Below are positions 16,760 through 25,266 of a DNA stretch of 64,000 bases, piece after piece; positions within the stretch are counted from its first letter, which is position 1; each line of letters opens with the position of its first letter. The stretch is taken from the NCBI RefSeq assembly GCF_002941025.1, contig NZ_PTJS01000001.1, positions 1,612,001 to 1,676,000 on the forward strand, written 5' to 3'. Both the position numbers and the translations under genes were made by a program. This stretch comes from Streptomyces sp. QL37. Lineage in GTDB: Bacteria; Actinomycetota; Actinomycetes; Streptomycetales; Streptomycetaceae. The notes under the pieces are model-generated. The model had not been told where the DNA came from. It ran no database searches and was given only the letters and a program-made list of their open reading frames with translations.

Positions 16760-17859
16760 GTCGCTCCTACCCCCACTCGTGTACCGGCCCGTGGGGCCGG
16801 GAAGTCCAGGCCGTCGTGCAGCCGCTGGGCCAGGTGCAGCGCTTCGGCGCCGCCGTCGGCCACGTGCGTCGTGACCTTGCTCCCCCGCATCTCCGCGACG
16901 GGCACTCCCGCCACCCGCCCGGGCACCACACCGTGCCGGTGCTGGACCCCCTCCGTGTCGACGTATCCGCCGACGACCGCCACCGACGGACGGCGGTTGA
17001 GCCGTACGACGTCGAGCCCTTCGAGGTGGAAGGCGTGGTGCGCGGCGTCGGCGCGCGTCTCGTCGGGGTAGTCCAGCACCACGGACCGCTGGTTGAAGAC
17101 CACGGCCGCCGCCTGGGTGCCCGCTCCGCTGATCGTCGTACCGGCCGTGTAGGGAGCGCGGTTGAAGCGCAGGACGATCTCGATCCGGTGCCGCAGCGCC
17201 AGCTGCACGGCGCGGCGGTGCAGCACCTTCGCCCCGTACAGCGACATCAGGGCCGCCATGTTGTACGAGACCTCCCGGAGCATCCTGGCCCCGGTGATCA
17301 GATGGGGATCGGAGGTGTAGATCCCGTCGACGTCGGAGTGGATCTCGCACGAGCGGCTTCCGACGGCTCGGGCGACCGCCAGCGCCGACAGGTCGGAGCT
17401 GTTCTTGCCCAGCCACGTCGGCCGCCCCTCGGCGTCCACCGCCTGGCCGCCGGGCACCACCACCACCTCGTGTTCCGAGAGGGCCCGGCGCAGCGGGCCG
17501 GGATCGATCCTGGTCACCCGGGCCCAGAGGAACGAGGCGTTGGTGGTCAGCCCCAGTTGGTGTCCCGCGAGGACGACCGCGCGGCGTCCCCTTCGGTGCA
17601 GGGCGGTGGCCAGCAGGTGGGCGCTGACCAGATCGGCCGTGGTCAGCAGGCCGGCGGTGGTCTCCGGCCCGGGCCGGTCGTCGACCTCGTGCAGCCGGGC
17701 GCGCAGTCCCTCGGTCTCCCCCTGCATCGCGCTCACCACGACGGCCATGGGCCGGCCCTCCCGGCGGAGGCGCTCGTCGAGTCCTTCGGCGAGCTCGCGA
17801 TAGGTGTCGGGGGTGCGGAAGGTGGAGCCGCCGAACTTCAGGACCACCGGCGTGTTCAC
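16756..17859 (-). CDS. ask: Aspartokinase, cluster-associated, short regulatory domain
   Basis: A 367-residue amino acid kinase that phosphorylates the beta-carboxylate of aspartate, or here possibly 3-methylaspartate. Signatures are KFGGSTF at the N-terminus (normally KFGGTS), VVPGGQAVDAEGRPTWLGKN with SSDLSA, and HSDVDGIYTSDPHL. Primary-metabolism enzymes usually exceed 400 residues with two full ACT domains. Here only about 100 residues follow the kinase domain and the ACT motifs are hard to see, so feedback control by lysine or threonine may be lost or altered. GTG at 17859 follows GGGAGGAG and overlaps the ASA dehydrogenase stop by four bases. It is very likely a dedicated second copy serving the cluster. 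Confidence 0.88.
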   Translation of the reverse strand: MNTPVVLKFGGSTFRTPDTYRELAEGLDERLRREGRPMAVVVSAMQGETEGLRARLHEVDDRPGPETTAGLLTTADLVSAHLLATALHRRGRRAVVLAGHQLGLTTNASFLWARVTRIDPGPLRRALSEHEVVVVPGGQAVDAEGRPTWLGKNSSDLSALAVARAVGSRSCEIHSDVDGIYTSDPHLITGARMLREVSYNMAALMSLYGAKVLHRRAVQLALRHRIEIVLRFNRAPYTAGTTISGAGTQAAAVVFNQRSVVLDYPDETRADAAHHAFHLEGLDVVRLNRRPSVAVVGGYVDTEGVQHRHGVVPGRVAGVPVAEMRGSKVTTHVADGGAEALHLAQRLHDGLDFPAPRAGTRVGVGAT

Positions 17860-18914
17860 CGCTCTCCTCCCGACAGGAAGCCGCTTCCGAGGGCGTGCTC
17901 GGCGATCTGGACCGCGTTGAGCGCCGCGCCCACACGCAGGTTGTCGGAGACGAGCCACAGCCAGAAGCCGCGCGGGTTCTGCGGCGACACCCGCACCCGG
18001 CCGACGTGCACATGATCGGGGTGACCGGCGTTGAGCGGAGTGGGGAAGGCCGCGCGGTTCTCGGCGTCGTGCACGGTGACCTCGGTCTGGCGGCCGAGCA
18101 ACCCGACCAGCTCCCGGCGGTCCACCGGTTCGTCCGTCTCCACCCAGACCGCTTCGGAGTGGGAGTTGACGACGGGGACGCGGACACAGGTCGCGGTCAC
18201 GTCGAGATCGGGCAGACCGAGGATCTTCCGGGACTCCTGGACCATCTTCTGCTCCTCCAGGGTGAAGCCGCTGTCCAGGAGCTCGTCGATGAAGGGGACC
18301 ACGTTGAACGCCAGCGGCGGGCTGAACCGCTCGGAGGGCAGGTCGGCGTCAGGATCGCGCAGGGCCACCTCCGCGCCTTCCAGCAGTTCCTCGACGCCTT
18401 GGTGCCCCTGTCCCGACGCCGCCTGGTAGGTGCTGACGACGACCTGCCGGAGCCCCCAGCGCCGCTCCACCGGCTGGAGCACCCGGACCAGGGGAATGGT
18501 CGAGCAGTTGGGGTTGGCGATGACACCGCTGCCCGGGGGCCGGTTCAGGACCGCGTGGTTGACCTGTGGCACGACGAGGGGGGTGTCGGGGTCCATCCGG
18601 AAGGCGCGGGTGTTGTCGATGACCAGGGCGCCCTTGGCGACGGCGGCCGGCACCCAGGCTCTGCTGACGGACGTTCCGGCCGAGAAGAAGGCGATGTCGA
18701 CGAGACCGAAGTCGAAGTCCTCCAGGGAGAGCACCTCGTGCGGCCGGCCGCCGACCGGGATCTGGCGGCCGACGCTGCGGACCGAGGCGATCAGGTACAA
18801 CTCGCGGTAACGCAGTCCCCGTTCCTCGAGAAGCTCGATGAGGGTGCTGCCCACGGCTCCGGTGGCACCGATGACGGCGATACGAGGGGCGGCGGGGTCG
18901 GTGACGAGAGTCAT
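17856..18914 (-). CDS. asd: Aspartate-semialdehyde dehydrogenase, cluster-associated
   Basis: A 352-residue NADP-dependent dehydrogenase reducing beta-aspartyl phosphate to the semialdehyde. The Rossmann motif is GATGAVGSTLIELL, the catalytic Cys is in VIANPNCSTIPL at about residue 135, and STYQAASGQGHQG plus RVPVVNSHSEAVWVET complete the active site. It overlaps the aspartokinase by four bases, so the pair forms the usual two-step module. Because glutamate mutase lies just upstream, 3-methylaspartate could be the actual entry substrate; this is inference. There is no homoserine dehydrogenase or transaminase nearby to show the next step. Confidence 0.92.
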   Translation of the reverse strand: MTLVTDPAAPRIAVIGATGAVGSTLIELLEERGLRYRELYLIASVRSVGRQIPVGGRPHEVLSLEDFDFGLVDIAFFSAGTSVSRAWVPAAVAKGALVIDNTRAFRMDPDTPLVVPQVNHAVLNRPPGSGVIANPNCSTIPLVRVLQPVERRWGLRQVVVSTYQAASGQGHQGVEELLEGAEVALRDPDADLPSERFSPPLAFNVVPFIDELLDSGFTLEEQKMVQESRKILGLPDLDVTATCVRVPVVNSHSEAVWVETDEPVDRRELVGLLGRQTEVTVHDAENRAAFPTPLNAGHPDHVHVGRVRVSPQNPRGFWLWLVSDNLRVGAALNAVQIAEHALGSGFLSGGER

Positions 18915-18944
18915 CAGACTTATCCGTTCTGGGCGAGGGGCGGG

Positions 18945-19988
18945 TCAGTGGAGGGGCACGGGATAGTGCAGCCCGCCCGACGTCCACAGGTGGTTGAGTC
19001 CACGGGGCACGTCGAGGCCGGAGGCGGCGCCGAGGTTGCGCTCGTAGACGTCGGCGTAGGTGCCGACCGCCGACAGGACCCGGTCGGCCCATCGCTCGTC
19101 GAGGCCCACCGCGGGGCCGTGCGGTCCCGCGTGGCGGGCCGCGGCCCCGGGGCTCTCGTACTCGGCCGCCAGCAGCAGTTGCAGCACCCAGCGGACCAGG
19201 CGGAACCACTGCGGGTCCGTCTCGTGGACCGCGGCGGCCATCGGCTCGCGGGAGATGGAGACCGGCAGGATGTGGTGGTCCCGCGGCCGGGGCAGCCGGG
19301 ATCTCGCACCGGCGAGCGCCGTACGGTCCAGGACGTAGGCCGCGCAGTCGCCGGCGGCGTACGCGGCGAGGGCGTCGGCCGGGTCGTCGAAGGCGACGGG
19401 CTCGACCTCCAGGCCGCGCGGGCCGTACCAGGCGTCCAGGTTGAACGTGGTGGTGCAGCCCCTGTGGACGGCCAGACGCCGGCCGGCGAGGTCCTCGGGT
19501 CCGGTGACGTCCGAGTCCGCCGGGACGAGGAACCCCTCGCCGTCGTAGCAGGTGACTCCGGCGAAGAGCACCCGGCGGGTGGCTTCCCGGCCCATGGTCC
19601 AGGTCAGGTTGCACGTCGTCAGGTCGGCGTGCCCCGCTTCGAGCGCCGTCAGCCGGTCACCGGCCGTGACGGGGCGCCAGTCGACGGCCTCGGGGTCGCC
19701 GAGGGCCGCCGCCGCGACGGCGCGTGCGATGTCGGTGTCGAGTCCCGTCCAGCGCCCTTCCGGCGTGCAGCGCGAGAGTCCGTGGATGCCCTGCGAGACG
19801 GCTGCCCGCAGGGCTCCCCGCGCGCGGGCGGCACGCAGCGTGGCCGTCGCGGTCCGGTGGGGCCCCGAGGGCACGCCGTCGTGCGGGCCGGGGGTGGCCG
19901 CCGTCAGGGACGGAGAACGCGGGGCCGGGGGGCGGGAGAGGGAACGGCCCGTGGCGCGCAGCCTCGGAGCCGGGACGGGGCGGGTCAT
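18945..19988 (-). CDS. Amino-acid solute-binding-fold protein (family 3) without signal peptide
   Basis: A 347-residue protein resembling the AapJ-type solute-binding proteins of polar amino acid ABC transporters (LRAAVSQGIHGLSRC, DIARAVAAAALGDPEAVDWR, RLAVHRGCTTTFNLDAW, DDPADALAAYAAGDCAAYVL). No signal peptide or lipobox Cys is visible; the first 50 residues are Pro, Arg and Ser rich. No permease or ATPase of such a transporter is in the cluster. It overlaps the mutase E gene by four bases. The fold is known to have been recruited as an enzyme (cyclohexadienyl dehydratase, MqnA-type), so a cytoplasmic catalytic or amino-acid-chaperone role in the pathway is plausible but unproven. Confidence 0.75.
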   Translation of the reverse strand: MTRPVPAPRLRATGRSLSRPPAPRSPSLTAATPGPHDGVPSGPHRTATATLRAARARGALRAAVSQGIHGLSRCTPEGRWTGLDTDIARAVAAAALGDPEAVDWRPVTAGDRLTALEAGHADLTTCNLTWTMGREATRRVLFAGVTCYDGEGFLVPADSDVTGPEDLAGRRLAVHRGCTTTFNLDAWYGPRGLEVEPVAFDDPADALAAYAAGDCAAYVLDRTALAGARSRLPRPRDHHILPVSISREPMAAAVHETDPQWFRLVRWVLQLLLAAEYESPGAAARHAGPHGPAVGLDERWADRVLSAVGTYADVYERNLGAASGLDVPRGLNHLWTSGGLHYPVPLH

Positions 19989-21244
19989 GAGGCGCTCCTC
20001 AGCGGGTGGCGTCGGGCGTCGCGGTCGAAGCGCCGACGGTTGAAGGTGAGCAGCTCGGTCAGGTGGCGCGCGGTGACCGGCGCCGCTCCCCCGGACGTCA
20101 CGGGCATGCCGCCGGCCCGGCTCCAGCCGAGCATGGACCGTGCGTCGATCGTGGCGCGTGCGCGGTTGGCGTTATCGGGGTGGAGGCAGTAGGGCACGTC
20201 GAGGACACCCCGGGCGAAGGCCCTGACCAGGCAGTCGCCGATCGTGCGGCCGGTCTCCAGGGCGGCGTGGACCAGGGTGCGGGCCTCCTCGTAGAGGCCC
20301 GAGGAGGTGGCCCGGGGGCCGTCGGCGCTGCCCGCGGTGGTGGCGGCCACGGAGGCCGCGTACTCGAGCGCCGCCACGTTCTCCTCGACGGTGGGTATGC
20401 GGTGCGCCTCGGCCTGGGTCTTGACGACCAGGCGTTCCGCGCCGCCGAGCACGGCGAGGCGGGCGCTCTCGGCGAGGAGACGGCGGCTGCCGTCCTCGGT
20501 GCGCGGGAAGACGCCCATGAAGGTGTAGAGCACGATGTGGTGGGTGGTGGACAGCCGTTCGCCGGCGAGCCGCCGCAGCGCCGCGAGTGCCTCCAGGTCC
20601 TGCCCCTGGTGGATCTGCTGCGCGTAGCTGAGCGAGATGCCGCGCAGGCCGTGTTCCTGGAAGAACATGGCCTCCAGCACCGCGAGCGCGACCAGGAGCG
20701 ACGGCGGGCACAGCTGACCCAGCATGCAGCCGCCGAACGTCTCCATGTGCGGGGGCACGGGCTGTGCGGCGAGCAGCTCGCAGCCCGCGCTCCACTCGGC
20801 GACAGCCCGCGCGAGCGGCACCCGGCCGTAGGGCAGACAGTACGAGACCGGGCCGCCCTCCGTGGCGTCCGTCCCCACCTCGGCCATCGCGCGGAAGAGC
20901 CGCAGGGGCCGGGGCGTGCCGTGCCGGATCTGCACGGGGAAGCCGGCCGACGAGCAGTCCTGGAGGAGAGCCCGCACCGCGGGGACGCCGTGGGCGAGGA
21001 GCGGGAAGCCGTTGAGGCCGGCGGGGTCGTCCCGCAGCGCGCGACGCGCGGTCCCGTCGTCGAGGCACCGGGTGTAGCTGTCCAGGGTGACCGTGCCGAC
21101 GGTGGTGGCGTCCGCCTCCCGTACGGCGGCCAGGCCGGCCCGCATGCGGTGGAGTTCGCCGAAGCCCATGCGCGGCTGGACGACGAGACGGCCTGCGGCG
21201 TGCGCGCGGTCCACGAAGCCGGTGAACCGGTCGGTGGCCGTCAT
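19985..21244 (-). CDS. glmE: Glutamate mutase (methylaspartate mutase) E subunit
   Basis: A 419-residue TIM-barrel subunit of the adenosylcobalamin-dependent mutase that converts L-glutamate to (2S,3S)-3-methylaspartate. Recognisable segments include VVQPRMGFGELHRMRAGLA, GTVTLDSYTRC, FPVQIRHGTPRPLRLF, EGGPVSYCLPYGR, GGCMLGQLCPPSLLVAL, SLSYAQQIHQGQD and KTQAEAHRIPT. It is shorter than the clostridial enzyme (about 480), as is common for subunits in antibiotic clusters. It overlaps the S-subunit stop by one base. In secondary metabolism this pair supplies 3-methylaspartate, for example for vicenistatin starter units and friulimicin-type lipopeptides. Confidence 0.93.
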   Translation of the reverse strand: MTATDRFTGFVDRAHAAGRLVVQPRMGFGELHRMRAGLAAVREADATTVGTVTLDSYTRCLDDGTARRALRDDPAGLNGFPLLAHGVPAVRALLQDCSSAGFPVQIRHGTPRPLRLFRAMAEVGTDATEGGPVSYCLPYGRVPLARAVAEWSAGCELLAAQPVPPHMETFGGCMLGQLCPPSLLVALAVLEAMFFQEHGLRGISLSYAQQIHQGQDLEALAALRRLAGERLSTTHHIVLYTFMGVFPRTEDGSRRLLAESARLAVLGGAERLVVKTQAEAHRIPTVEENVAALEYAASVAATTAGSADGPRATSSGLYEEARTLVHAALETGRTIGDCLVRAFARGVLDVPYCLHPDNANRARATIDARSMLGWSRAGGMPVTSGGAAPVTARHLTELLTFNRRRFDRDARRHPLRSAS

Positions 21245-21729
21245 CAGGCGGCTCCGGCCCCGGCGGTGGGCCGTCCACGGGAGTGGCCGGCCGCCTGACG
21301 GCCGAGGAACGCCTCGAACCGGACCAGGCCCGATTCGGGTCCGCCCTCTGCGGCGTCGTCGAAGACCGCGTCGTATCCGGCGGCCAGCAGCCGTGCGTCG
21401 GCGTGGTCGCGGCCGTCGATGCCCAGCTTGCCGCCGATGACGGCGGGCAGGGCCGCGAGTGACGGTACGGCGCGGAGGGTACGGATCAGACGGAGCCCGT
21501 CCGTCCGCCCGTGGCCGTTGACCGTGCTGATGACGAGCAGGTCGGGGCGGCCGGTGCGGCAGGCCTCGACGATCGTGGCGTCGGGTGTCGTGTTGCCCAG
21601 ATTCGCCACCTCGTGTCCCAGGTCCTCCAGGAACAGCTGGAGGTGCACCAGGTTCCAGAGGTGGGCGTCGGAGGACAGGCCGGAGACGACGACGTGCAGG
21701 CGACGCCCTGCGAAGGCCCTGCCGTTCAT
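21244..21729 (-). CDS. glmS: Glutamate mutase S subunit, B12-binding
   Basis: A 161-residue Rossmann-like cobalamin-binding subunit partnering the E subunit encoded directly downstream. The B12 motif reads SDAHLWN, keeping the Asp and the axial His of D-x-H-x-x-G but with Asn where Gly is usual. The rest (LEDLGHEVANLGNTTPD, LLVISTVNGHG and AVIGGKLGIDG) matches the conserved S-x-L and G-G loops. The start at 21729 follows a G-rich ribosome site; the frame is open further upstream to 21837 but without a ribosome site. The Asn variant is, as far as I recall, common in cluster-borne GlmS proteins, so activity is expected. Confidence 0.9.
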   Translation of the reverse strand: MNGRAFAGRRLHVVVSGLSSDAHLWNLVHLQLFLEDLGHEVANLGNTTPDATIVEACRTGRPDLLVISTVNGHGRTDGLRLIRTLRAVPSLAALPAVIGGKLGIDGRDHADARLLAAGYDAVFDDAAEGGPESGLVRFEAFLGRQAAGHSRGRPTAGAGAA

Positions 21730-21840
21730 GCTGTCCCCCCGGAGGTATGTGAACGAGCGTTCTTGGAAACTATCCGCCCCGCTCCGCGGCCCGGTCCAGC
21801 CGCCTCGACGGGGTTTCCCGATGCTGTCGATCAGCAATTC

Positions 21841-22920
21841 CTATCCGCCGTCGTCCTGGGGCCGGGCGTCGCTGAGGAGGCCCAGCCGCGCGGCCGCCAG
21901 GCCGAGTTGGAAGCGGGTCTCGACCTGGAGCTTCTCGCAGAGCCCGGCGAGGTACCGGCGCATGGTGCGGGTGGAGATCCCCAGCTTGCGGGCGATGAAG
22001 TCGTCGGATCTGCCGCACTCCAGGTGGCGCAGGACCGCCAGTTCGACGTCCTCGAAGACCTCGTTGTCGGCACCGCCCGTGCCGACCGGCCGGGCGTGCT
22101 CCCAGATGTGGTCGAAGATCACGGTGAGGAAGGTGACCACGGTCGGGTCGCGGAGCACGGCCGCGCCGCCCGTCGCCGTGGGCACGACCGCTGTGTCGTC
22201 GTCGAGGATGATCAGCCGCCCGGGGATCACCGCGGCGGAACGCACCTCGGCGCCGAGGCCGTTGAGGAGCGTCATGTGGTGCAGCGCCTCGCGCTGCCGG
22301 CGGGCGGTGTGCGGTACGACGGTGCGGTACCGCACCCCCCGGTCCAGAAGGTCCTGGTCGAGCTCCCTGGCGGCGCGCAGCGTCTCGGGGCTTCCCATGG
22401 TGGGGTGCGCCGTGAGCACGCTGTGCCGTACCTGCGCGGACAGTTCGGCGAGCCGGTGGCGCACGGCCTCCCCGTCGGTGAGCAGTTCGGTCGCGCCGCC
22501 TTCGAGGCCCCGGCGCACCTGCCGCTCGTACAGGGGCCCCAGCGGGCCGAGTTCACGGTGTGTGGTGTCGATCCGCCGCAGGAGTTCCCGCACCCGTGTC
22601 TGGGAGGAGGTGGTCAGTGCGACCGCCGCGAGCCCCGGGGAGAGGGCGTCGAGGCGGTGCGGTCCGTCGGGGCGCAGCAGTTGCCGGGCCGTCAGCCTGC
22701 GGACGGACCCGGCGAACCGGTCCGGGCTCAGACCGAGTTGTGCCGCGGCCTCGTCCGCGTCCGGCGAGACCTCCAGGAGCTGTCGGTAGACCCTGATGTC
22801 CTCGTCGGTGAGCGGCTCGTCGGCCGGGAGGGTGTCGTGTTCGGGGACGGTGGCGCGCGCCCCGGGGCCGGAGACGCCCACGTCCTGGACGGCGCGTACC
22901 GGCTCCTGCCCCTGGCGCAC
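21841..22920 (-). CDS. LuxR-type regulator, paralogue (cluster regulator 2)
   Basis: A 359-residue protein with the same layout as the regulator at 14.2-15.2 kb: an N-terminal winged-helix-like part (YRQLLEVSPDADEAAAQLGL), a middle effector domain (ELDQDLLDRGVRYRTVVPHT and GRLIILDDDTAVVPT) and a C-terminal helix-turn-helix (CGRSDDFIARKLGISTRTMR, then RYLAGLCEKLQVETRFQLG). It lies within the long minus-strand unit between the DUF4188-type gene and the mutase genes. The two paralogues presumably control different parts of the cluster or act together. Confidence 0.82.
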   Translation of the reverse strand: MRQGQEPVRAVQDVGVSGPGARATVPEHDTLPADEPLTDEDIRVYRQLLEVSPDADEAAAQLGLSPDRFAGSVRRLTARQLLRPDGPHRLDALSPGLAAVALTTSSQTRVRELLRRIDTTHRELGPLGPLYERQVRRGLEGGATELLTDGEAVRHRLAELSAQVRHSVLTAHPTMGSPETLRAARELDQDLLDRGVRYRTVVPHTARRQREALHHMTLLNGLGAEVRSAAVIPGRLIILDDDTAVVPTATGGAAVLRDPTVVTFLTVIFDHIWEHARPVGTGGADNEVFEDVELAVLRHLECGRSDDFIARKLGISTRTMRRYLAGLCEKLQVETRFQLGLAAARLGLLSDARPQDDGG

Positions 22921-22927
22921 GGCGGTG

Positions 22928-23407
22928 TCAGGCCTTCTCGGCGCCGGCGGCGCCGGGCACGGGAGGACGGACCCGCTGCGGGACGGACTCCGTGGCGGCG
23001 GCGATCCCGAACTCGGGTATGTTCCGGTACACGGTGTGCATGCGCGCCGGGTCGACGATGTAGGCCTCGTGGAAGATACCGACGGCGCCGTCGTTGCGCA
23101 CCGCCCGGTTGAACCAGGCCCACATCGAGCGGTGCTTGCCCGTGGTGTTGTGCGAGTAGCGCATCAGATCGTCCATGCTGCGCCAGTACTGGAGCATGAT
23201 CACGGTCCGGTTGAACCAGGCGCGCGAGTAGAGGAATCCGTGGTCCTTGTTCTTCTTCAGCTCGATCAGCATCGGGATCATGGAGGCGATGACGGGCACC
23301 CAGCGGTGCACCATCCAGAACTTGTTGATCCGGGTGCCGATCAGCAGCACCACCGTGCCCTCGGGTGCCGAGGCGATGCGCGGTTCGGTGACGACCTTGA
23401 GATCCAT
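22928..23407 (-). CDS. DUF4188-type protein (ABM / phenylacetaldoxime-dehydratase-like fold)
   Basis: A 159-residue protein. Segments such as GTVVLLIGTRINKFWMVHRW, KDHGFLYSRAWFNRTVIMLQ YW and HRSMWAWFNRAVRND, GIFHEAYIVDPARMHTVYRN, IPEFGIAAA fit the monooxygenase-like family annotated as DUF4188, distantly related to antibiotic biosynthesis monooxygenases. No cofactor-binding motif can be pointed to. It sits nine bases downstream of the aldehyde dehydrogenase stop, in one transcription unit, so it may act on the same intermediate. Function unassigned. Confidence 0.75.
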   Translation of the reverse strand: MDLKVVTEPRIASAPEGTVVLLIGTRINKFWMVHRWVPVIASMIPMLIELKKNKDHGFLYSRAWFNRTVIMLQYWRSMDDLMRYSHNTTGKHRSMWAWFNRAVRNDGAVGIFHEAYIVDPARMHTVYRNIPEFGIAAATESVPQRVRPPVPGAAGAEKA

Positions 23408-23416
23408 GGTTTCCTC

Positions 23417-24829
23417 TCAGAAGGGGTAGGAGCGGGCCGGGCTGCTGACCGTGAGGGTGTGCCAGCGGGTGAAGGCGTCGATCGCCGCCTGCCCACCGAA
23501 CCCCGACGCGTTGCCCGAGGCGCCGACCCCGCCGAACGGCAGGTGGGGGTCGTGGTTGACCGTCTGGTCGCCGACGTGGACGACACCGCAGCGCAGCCTG
23601 GAGGCCAGGGCCCGGCCCTGACCGGCGTCCGAGGTGTAGACGGCGGCGGTGAGACCGTAGTCGGAGGTGTTGGCGAGTTCCACGGCCTCCTCCTCGTCGG
23701 CGAAGGAGGTCACCGTGGCCACGGGGCCGAACACCTCGGCGTGGAAGACGGACATCTTCGGCGTCACGTCGGCCAGCACGGTCGGGGGGAAGAACTGCCC
23801 CTGCACGCGTCCGCCGGTGACCAGGCGGGCCCCCTGCGCGACGGCGTCCTCGACCGCGGTGGCGATCCGGGTGAGCTGGCCCCGGTCGATGACCGGGCCG
23901 ATCTGGGCGTCCGTACGGTACGGGTCGCCGATGCGCAGCGCCGCGGCGCGGCGGGCCAGCGCCTCGGTGTAGCTCTCCACGACGTCCTGGTGGACCAGGT
24001 GGCGCCGGGCGGCCATGCAGATCTGTCCCTGGTGCAGGAACGAGCCCCAGGAGCCGGCGGAGGCCGCGGCCTCGATGTCGGCGTCGGGCAGGACGACGTA
24101 GGCGTTCTGTCCGCCCAGTTCGAGGACCACGCGCTTGAGCAGCCGTCCGGCGGTGGCGCCGATCTCGCGGCCCACCTCGGTGGATCCGGTGAAGGAGACC
24201 ATCGCGACGTCCGGCGACCGGACGAGTGCGGCGCCCGCGTCCGCGTCGCCGTACACCACCTCCAGGACGCCCTCGGGCAGCCCGGCCGCCGCCAGTACCT
24301 CCGCGAAGAGCCGGCCGCCGCTCAGCGGGGTGTGCGGGTCGGGCTTGAGGAGGACGGCGTTGCCCAGCGCGAGGGCGGGGGCGACCGAGCGCATGCCCAG
24401 CAGCACCGGGAAGTTCCAGGGCACGATCACGCCGACGACGCCCAGCGGTACGCGCCGCACCTCGGTCTCCCGGCCCGGGTCGGAGCCGGGGCCGTGCGGC
24501 GCCCGGGGCGCGGTGGCGAGCTCGGCGGCGTGGCGCAGCTCCGCCGCGCCGGCGTGCACCTCGTAGAAGGCCTTGCCCGTGATGGAGCCGCCTTCCCTGA
24601 CCAGCAGGTCCTGGGCTTCCTGGGCGCGTTCGAGCAGCAGGTCGGCGGCCCGGTTAAGGACGGCGGCCCGTTCGGCTGCCGGCGTCGCGGCCCATCGCGG
24701 CGCGGCCGCGGCTGCCCGGCGGGCCGCCGAGAGGACGGCGCCGGAGGTGGCGAGCGGGACGCTGCCCAGCTCGTCGCCCGTGATGATCTCGCGGCTCGTC
24801 AGCAGGGCGGCTTCGGTGACGGTGCTCAC
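23417..24829 (-). CDS. NAD(P)-dependent aldehyde dehydrogenase
   Basis: A 470-residue enzyme of the ALDH superfamily, closest in feel to benzaldehyde/vanillin dehydrogenases. It shows VIVPWNFPVLLGMRSVAPAL, the cofactor motif FTGSTEVGREIGA, the general base Glu in VVLELGGQNAYVV and the nucleophile Cys in LHQGQICMAARR, plus PFGGVGASGNASGFGG near the end. GTG at 24829 overlaps the preceding gene's stop by four bases. It could oxidise a fatty or amino aldehyde made by the cluster, or work with the semialdehyde from the ASA dehydrogenase; the sequence does not decide. Confidence 0.92.
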   Translation of the reverse strand: MSTVTEAALLTSREIITGDELGSVPLATSGAVLSAARRAAAAAPRWAATPAAERAAVLNRAADLLLERAQEAQDLLVREGGSITGKAFYEVHAGAAELRHAAELATAPRAPHGPGSDPGRETEVRRVPLGVVGVIVPWNFPVLLGMRSVAPALALGNAVLLKPDPHTPLSGGRLFAEVLAAAGLPEGVLEVVYGDADAGAALVRSPDVAMVSFTGSTEVGREIGATAGRLLKRVVLELGGQNAYVVLPDADIEAAASAGSWGSFLHQGQICMAARRHLVHQDVVESYTEALARRAAALRIGDPYRTDAQIGPVIDRGQLTRIATAVEDAVAQGARLVTGGRVQGQFFPPTVLADVTPKMSVFHAEVFGPVATVTSFADEEEAVELANTSDYGLTAAVYTSDAGQGRALASRLRCGVVHVGDQTVNHDPHLPFGGVGASGNASGFGGQAAIDAFTRWHTLTVSSPARSYPF

Positions 24830-25266
24830 CTGGGTACCTCGGATTCTCGGGAGGAGGGTCGGGGGGTGCCGGCGCGGGTGAGGACGGCGTGGGCGGTGAT
24901 CCGGCCGGGGCCGGAGGTCACCGACAGGGAGATGTCCCCCTGCAGGACGAGCTCGGCGAACCTGGCGAGTTCGCCCCGGAAGACCAGGGTCCAGGGGCCT
25001 TCCTCGGTGCCGCGGAGAAGGATGTCGTTCCATCGGGAGGCGATCCTCGGCGGTGCGGCGAGGGCCCGCAGGGCGGCCTGGCGCAACGCCCAGCCGACGA
25101 CGGAGCCGCCACCGGACGAGAGCTGGAGGGCCCCCGGTCCGTGCCAGGCGGCCAGCCGCTCGACGGCGTGGGTGTCGACGCCGTAGCTGCCCACCCTGAG
25201 GACGCTGTCGGCCCGGACGGTCGGGTGGCCGCCGCGCCCGGCCGCCGGGTTCGCCGTTTCAGGCAT
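24826..25266 (-). CDS. Unknown cluster protein between ALDH and ACP
   Basis: A 146-residue protein I do not recognise. It has a predicted mixed alpha/beta core (SVLRVGSYGVDTHAVERLAA, RWNDILLRG, WTLVFRGELARFAELVLQGD, ISLSVTSGPGRITAHAVL) and charged, disordered ends. It overlaps the ACP stop by eight bases and the ALDH start by four, so it is certainly translated with them. A small acyl-binding or hotdog-like role would suit the neighbours, but nothing specific is visible. Confidence 0.6.
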   Translation of the reverse strand: MPETANPAAGRGGHPTVRADSVLRVGSYGVDTHAVERLAAWHGPGALQLSSGGGSVVGWALRQAALRALAAPPRIASRWNDILLRGTEEGPWTLVFRGELARFAELVLQGDISLSVTSGPGRITAHAVLTRAGTPRPSSRESEVPR

